Positions 60,896 through 64,000 of a stretch of DNA of 64,000 bases are shown here, in pieces. Positions within the stretch are counted from its first letter, which is position 1. Every line of letters starts with the position of its first letter. The position numbers and the translations under genes were made by a program. Source of the DNA: an uncultured Dysosmobacter sp. (lineage in GTDB: Bacteria > Bacillota > Clostridia > Oscillospirales > Oscillospiraceae); assembly GCF_947631165.1 (NCBI RefSeq), contig NZ_CANRKH010000010.1, positions 28,475 through 92,474 of the forward strand. Direction: 5' to 3'. The notes under the pieces were generated by a model. The model was not told the DNA's origin. It was given only the letters and a program-made list of their open reading frames with translations, and made no database searches.

Positions 60896-61855
60896 TCATC
60901 TGCCCAGCTTCGCCACGATCTCCCGGGCCTTGACCACCTCCCGGACGTGGCTCTCCACCGTAGTGCAGCAGCCACCTACAGCGCTGGCGCCGGCCCGGAT
61001 GTAACGGCGGGCATAATCGCCAAAGGTCACGCCGTCCCTCTGGCCATGCCAGGTCTTGGTCACAGGGTCATAGACCTCGCCGCTGTTGGGATAAACGGCG
61101 ATGGGCAGGCCGGTTGCCGTTTTCAGTTCTCCGATCAGCCTCTCCACCAGTTGGGGCGCCGTGCAGTTGACGCCGATCATCCGCAGATGGGGATACCGCT
61201 CCGCCGCCAGCGCCTTAGCGCAGTCCGCGAGAAGGTCTCCCTCGCAGATATGCCGCCCGTCCTTGCAGACAAAGCTGATCCAGTAATCTGCCCCCAGCGA
61301 CTCGGCGATCCCTGCGGCGATCATGGCCTCTTTCAAGGATGGCTGGGTCTCGATCAGCAGCAGGTCCGCGCCGGCATTCCACAGCAGCTCCATCCGCCGC
61401 CGGTGGAACTCCTTCAGCGCCTGGTCGGAGATCCCGTAATTTCCCCGGTACTCAGAGCCGTCCGCCAGATAAGCTCCATAGGGGCCGACGCCCGCCAGAC
61501 ACAGGGGATAGGCCCGTCCGGCGGCCCGCCCCTCATCGGCCCACCAGGTCTCCCGGGCCTCCAGCATCAGTTCCACAGAGCGGACGATCATCCGTTCCGC
61601 TTCTTCACAGGAGCAGCCCTTATTCATCAGGCCGGGGATCGTGGCCTGATAGCTGCATGTGATGCCGCAGTCGGCTCCCGCCCGGAAATAGCGCAGGTGT
61701 ACCTCCCGCACCAGCTCCGGCTGCTCCGCCAAAGCCTTGGCGGTCCACAGGCTGTCCCGCAGGTCACAGCCCAACTGCTCCAGCAGCGTGGACATAGACC
61801 CGTCGATCACCAGAACACCGGTTTTCTTCAATGTCTCCTGTAATGATACCCGCAT
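60896..61855 (-). CDS. Homocysteine S-methyltransferase-family protein
   Basis: A 319-residue zinc-dependent methyltransferase of the MmuM/BHMT family, which moves a methyl group from S-methylmethionine, betaine or similar donors to homocysteine. It starts at ATG 61855 after AAGGAG. The N-terminal VLVIDGSMSTLLEQLG and the zinc cysteines GVNCTAP and GGCCTT are all present. It starts 3 bases before the stop codon of the AGCS transporter ends, so the two are coupled. The pair suggests uptake of the methyl donor or a related amino acid by the symporter and its use here. Confidence 0.92.
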   Translation of the reverse strand: MRVSLQETLKKTGVLVIDGSMSTLLEQLGCDLRDSLWTAKALAEQPELVREVHLRYFRAGADCGITCSYQATIPGLMNKGCSCEEAERMIVRSVELMLEARETWWADEGRAAGRAYPLCLAGVGPYGAYLADGSEYRGNYGISDQALKEFHRRRMELLWNAGADLLLIETQPSLKEAMIAAGIAESLGADYWISFVCKDGRHICEGDLLADCAKALAAERYPHLRMIGVNCTAPQLVERLIGELKTATGLPIAVYPNSGEVYDPVTKTWHGQRDGVTFGDYARRYIRAGASAVGGCCTTVESHVREVVKAREIVAKLGR

Positions 61856-61856
61856 G

Positions 61857-63290
61857 TCAAATCTCCTTTGCTTTTTCATCCACCGTGCCGTAGACCACCG
61901 GCTCCGGCTCCTCGCCCCGCTCCTGGGCCGGTATGAAGCGCTCCCAGAAATCCCGTACCAGGCGGAAGATCTCCTTCTGCTTGCTGTAAATAAAGATGAG
62001 CGTAATGATGATGTAAATGGCGGAAAGGATGTCCGTCATGGCCCACAGGGAGTCGGCCTCAATGTTGTAGAACAGCACACAGGGCAGCATGTAATACACC
62101 ATATATACCCATGTGGCCTTCCGGTTGAGCCGGGTATCGCCAAACACATAGTTGACGGACTTCTCACAGCTGTAATACATGCCGATGATGGTGGTCCACA
62201 CCAAAAACGCCAGAGCCACTGCCATGAACCAGCCGCCGAACTTTCCGTACGCCACCTTGAATGCCACGGTGGTCAGCTGCGCGCTGTCCACGCCGGGATA
62301 ATCCACATACACATTGGTCAGGATCAGGGACAGCGCGGTGACGGAGCAAACTACGATAGTGTCCAGAAACACCTCGCCCCAGCCCCAGGACGCCTGCCGG
62401 ACGGGATGGTCCGTCTTGGCGGAGGCGTGGGCCACGATGCCGTAGCCGGTGCCTGCGTCGTTGGAATACATGCCCCGGGCCACGCCATAGCGGATGGCAT
62501 CCCGCACGGTGGCCCCGGCAAAACCGCCGATGCCCGCCATGGGAGTAAAGGCACTTTTGAAGATCAACGCGAAGGCAGCCGGCACGGCGGACAGGTTCAT
62601 CAGCATGATGCCCAAGCCCCCCGCCACATACAGCAGCGCCATAAAGGGAACCACCTTTTCCATAATGGCGGAGATCCGCTTCAAGCCGCCGGCGATGGTG
62701 ATAAAGCAGGTGATGCCCAGCACGCTGACGGACACCAGCGGGTCGATGCCGAAGCCCTCCTGCAGCGCGCCGGTAAAGGATTCCGTCTGTACACAGCAGG
62801 TCCAGGGTCCCAGCAGGCAGCAGGCCACGCCCAGTACCATGGCCCCCTTTTTCCATCCCAGAGCGTTTTTCATCACGAAGGAACGGTCGCAGAGGTACTC
62901 GTCAATGGACTCGCTGTACTTCACCCGGTAGCGCTGGCCCAAAATGATCTCACACGCCTTGGTGGACATGCCCAGCAGAGCCGTGACCCACATCCAGAAC
63001 ACCGCGCCGGGGCCGCCGGAGACGATGGCGGTAGCCACGCCGCCGATATTGCCCACGCCGATGGTGTTGGCCATGGCCGTGCAGGCCGCCGCAAAGCCGG
63101 AGACCGTGCCGGTGCCCTCGTCCTTCTTGAACATCTTCCCGAAGGTATTTTTAAAGTTGAAGCCGATCTTGCGGAAGTTGTAGCGGAAGCCGAACCGGAT
63201 GCTGAGATAGAGTCCTGTGCCTACCACCGCCACGGTCATTGGCGTCCCCCACAAAAAATTGGATATCGCATTGAGAATTTCCAGAAACAT
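61857..63290 (-). CDS. AGCS-family sodium:amino acid symporter
   Basis: A 477-residue membrane protein of the alanine/glycine:cation symporter family. It starts at ATG 63290 after AAAGGAGG. Signature blocks: GTGTVSGFAAACTAMANTIGVGNIGGVATAIVSGGPGAVFWMW and GYGIVAHASAKTDHPVRQ. About eleven helices are predicted. Members move Ala, Gly and sometimes Gln or Met with sodium. Coupling to a homocysteine methyltransferase-like gene makes a sulfur amino acid or methylated donor a possible substrate here. Confidence 0.94.
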   Translation of the reverse strand: MFLEILNAISNFLWGTPMTVAVVGTGLYLSIRFGFRYNFRKIGFNFKNTFGKMFKKDEGTGTVSGFAAACTAMANTIGVGNIGGVATAIVSGGPGAVFWMWVTALLGMSTKACEIILGQRYRVKYSESIDEYLCDRSFVMKNALGWKKGAMVLGVACCLLGPWTCCVQTESFTGALQEGFGIDPLVSVSVLGITCFITIAGGLKRISAIMEKVVPFMALLYVAGGLGIMLMNLSAVPAAFALIFKSAFTPMAGIGGFAGATVRDAIRYGVARGMYSNDAGTGYGIVAHASAKTDHPVRQASWGWGEVFLDTIVVCSVTALSLILTNVYVDYPGVDSAQLTTVAFKVAYGKFGGWFMAVALAFLVWTTIIGMYYSCEKSVNYVFGDTRLNRKATWVYMVYYMLPCVLFYNIEADSLWAMTDILSAIYIIITLIFIYSKQKEIFRLVRDFWERFIPAQERGEEPEPVVYGTVDEKAKEI

Positions 63291-63344
63291 ATGTGTTCCT
63301 CCTTTTCTTTCGCGTGAAAGCCACACGCCGCTTTCACCCTGCAT

Positions 63345-63373
63345 ACCATACCACAGCCGCGGTGCTTTGTCAA
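63345..63373 (-). promoter_or_regulatory. Promoter of the AGCS-methyltransferase operon
   Basis: TTGACA (63368-63373), a 17-bp spacer and TATGGT (63345-63350) on the minus strand. The leader has a hairpin, GTGAAAG/CTTTCAC, at 63314-63337. I see no SAM riboswitch or T-box. The rest of 63374-63501 is AT-rich without genes. Confidence 0.82.
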
Positions 63374-63501
63374 TTTACATTGATAAAGGGCGGTGCAACT
63401 TTTCCCCGTTCACGCCAGAAAAGTTTTTTGAGTTTTTTCCGAAATGTCAAGACAAAATTACAAAAAGTCTTAAAAAATTTTTATAAGCGGCGAAAAAGAC
63501 A

Positions 63502-63530
63502 GGGGCGGCCAGGCGGCTGCCCCCGTTTTT
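63502..63530. terminator. Terminator-like hairpin downstream of the transposase gene
   Basis: GGGGCGGC and GCTGCCCC form the stem (one G-U pair), with CGTTTTT on the plus strand and TGTCTTTTT on the minus strand. It lies about 100 bp past the transposase stop; it may end that transcript. Confidence 0.55.
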
Positions 63531-63628
63531 GTGCTGTCCCGCTCCGGGTGTGGCCAAAAAACGGCGCAGAAAACCGGGCCGGCCTCCGGGTGCGGCTCCG
63601 GCCTCTCCCCGTGGCCTGTTCTCCATGG

Positions 63629-64000
63629 TCAGGCCGCCACGGTGGTGTATTCGTCAAAAAGCATTTGCGGGGTTTTCCAGCCCAGGATCCGGCGCGGGTA
63701 GTTCGCCAGCCACGCCTCCGCCTCCGCCACCTCTGACGCGGATATAAGATCAAAGTTTGTCCCCTTTGGGAAAAACCGTCTAATAATCCGGTTCATGTTC
63801 TCATTGGATCCTCTTTCATAGGCGGAATATGGATGGCAGTAATATACCTTTGTGCGCGGCCTCCGCGCCCGCTTGGATTTCTCCATTCCCCGGCAGTCCT
63901 GAAACTCGCAGCCATTATCCACTGTTATGGTCTGGAATATGTCCCGGAACTTTGCCCCCAGGCGGCGCTCCAGACGGTCCAGGACCCGGACCACGCTTTC
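63629..64000 (-). CDS. IS30-family transposase, C-terminal part (cut by window edge)
   Basis: About 123 residues of the C-terminal catalytic region of an IS30-type DDE transposase. ITVDNGCEF carries the second Asp and GSNENMNRIIRRFFPKGTNF the final Glu region. PRRILGWKTPQMLFDEY is the usual end of the family. The frame stays open to base 64000, so the ATG at 63994 in the track is internal and the gene continues outside. I could not find the right or left inverted repeat of the insertion sequence inside the window. It marks the start of a mobile element at the right border. Confidence 0.92.
   Translation of the reverse strand, partial: ESVVRVLDRLERRLGAKFRDIFQTITVDNGCEFQDCRGMEKSKRARRPRTKVYYCHPYSAYERGSNENMNRIIRRFFPKGTNFDLISASEVAEAEAWLANYPRRILGWKTPQMLFDEYTTVAA

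Noticed and set aside
63291-63480. SAM riboswitch or T-box before the AGCS-methyltransferase operon
   Set aside because: The transcript leader is about 50 bases with one short hairpin; no conserved core of either RNA class.

Overview
The window looks like chromosome from a high-GC, spore-forming Clostridia, most like the gut Oscillospiraceae group. This is inferred from several things together: a GerA/SpoVAF-type germination protein, an LPxTG-like (IPQTG) surface protein, strong AGGAGG-type ribosome binding sites, a Firmicutes-style Pho operon, and TTGACA/TATAAT promoters. No rRNA, tRNA, CRISPR array or intact prophage is visible. The only clear transposase is an IS30-type gene cut by the right edge.

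Layout. 1-5.2 kb: arginine operon argG-argH-argC (minus strand) behind a promoter with an ARG-box palindrome, then fumC. 5.4-9.7 kb: a BlaI-type repressor and an M56 (BlaR1-like) membrane protease with a very long C-terminal part, whose last domain is repeated as a stand-alone gene next door. 9.8-12.1 kb: a LacI-type regulator divergent from gap (GAPDH), with matching operator sequences at both promoters. 12.4-13.9 kb: a small regulatory island with two tandem Xre-type proteins, a divergent 61-residue protein, twin 14-bp palindromes, direct repeats and a decayed ORF. 14-16.8 kb: a FliB-like protein, a Crp/Fnr regulator and two ferredoxins. 16.8-20.7 kb: the germination protein and a sortase-type beta-helix surface protein preceded by a c-di-GMP-I riboswitch. 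21-28.5 kb: the complete phosphate operon pstSCAB-phoU-(HD protein)-phoB-phoR under a Pho box. 28.6-36.6 kb: a dicarboxylate symporter, pfkA, an inorganic pyrophosphatase with regulatory domains, an M24 peptidase and pyrG with an attenuator-like leader. 36.6-39.8 kb: an ABC importer (substrate-binding protein, permease, ATPase) preceded by a possible leader peptide and terminator. 40.1-45.6 kb: DegV, MarR-MATE, a nucleobase permease and an AT-rich SUKH-type gene. 46-51.3 kb: a sugar-type ABC importer with a LacI regulator and a metallo-beta-lactamase-fold hydrolase. 51.7-57.4 kb: a two-component system driving a MacB/FtsX-type ABC exporter. 57.9-60.8 kb: a hybrid sensor kinase with a separate HPt gene. 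60.9-63.3 kb: a homocysteine methyltransferase-like gene paired with an AGCS sodium symporter.

Most of the window is ordinary housekeeping, with regulation readable from the DNA. The more unusual signals are: (1) a family of roughly 160-bp MITE-like elements (39.9, 43.1 and 57.5 kb), one of which supplies the last codons and stop of the permease gene; (2) the c-di-GMP riboswitch on the surface protein; (3) the giant M56 sensor with its duplicated output-like domain; (4) the twin-operator Xre pair; (5) two candidate transcription attenuators (pyrG and the 36.7-kb transporter); (6) a second Pho-box-like repeat before the sugar-type ABC importer. I did not find one convincing new multi-gene defence or biosynthetic system. 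All calls come from reading the sequence and the supplied ORF translations; no database search was made.
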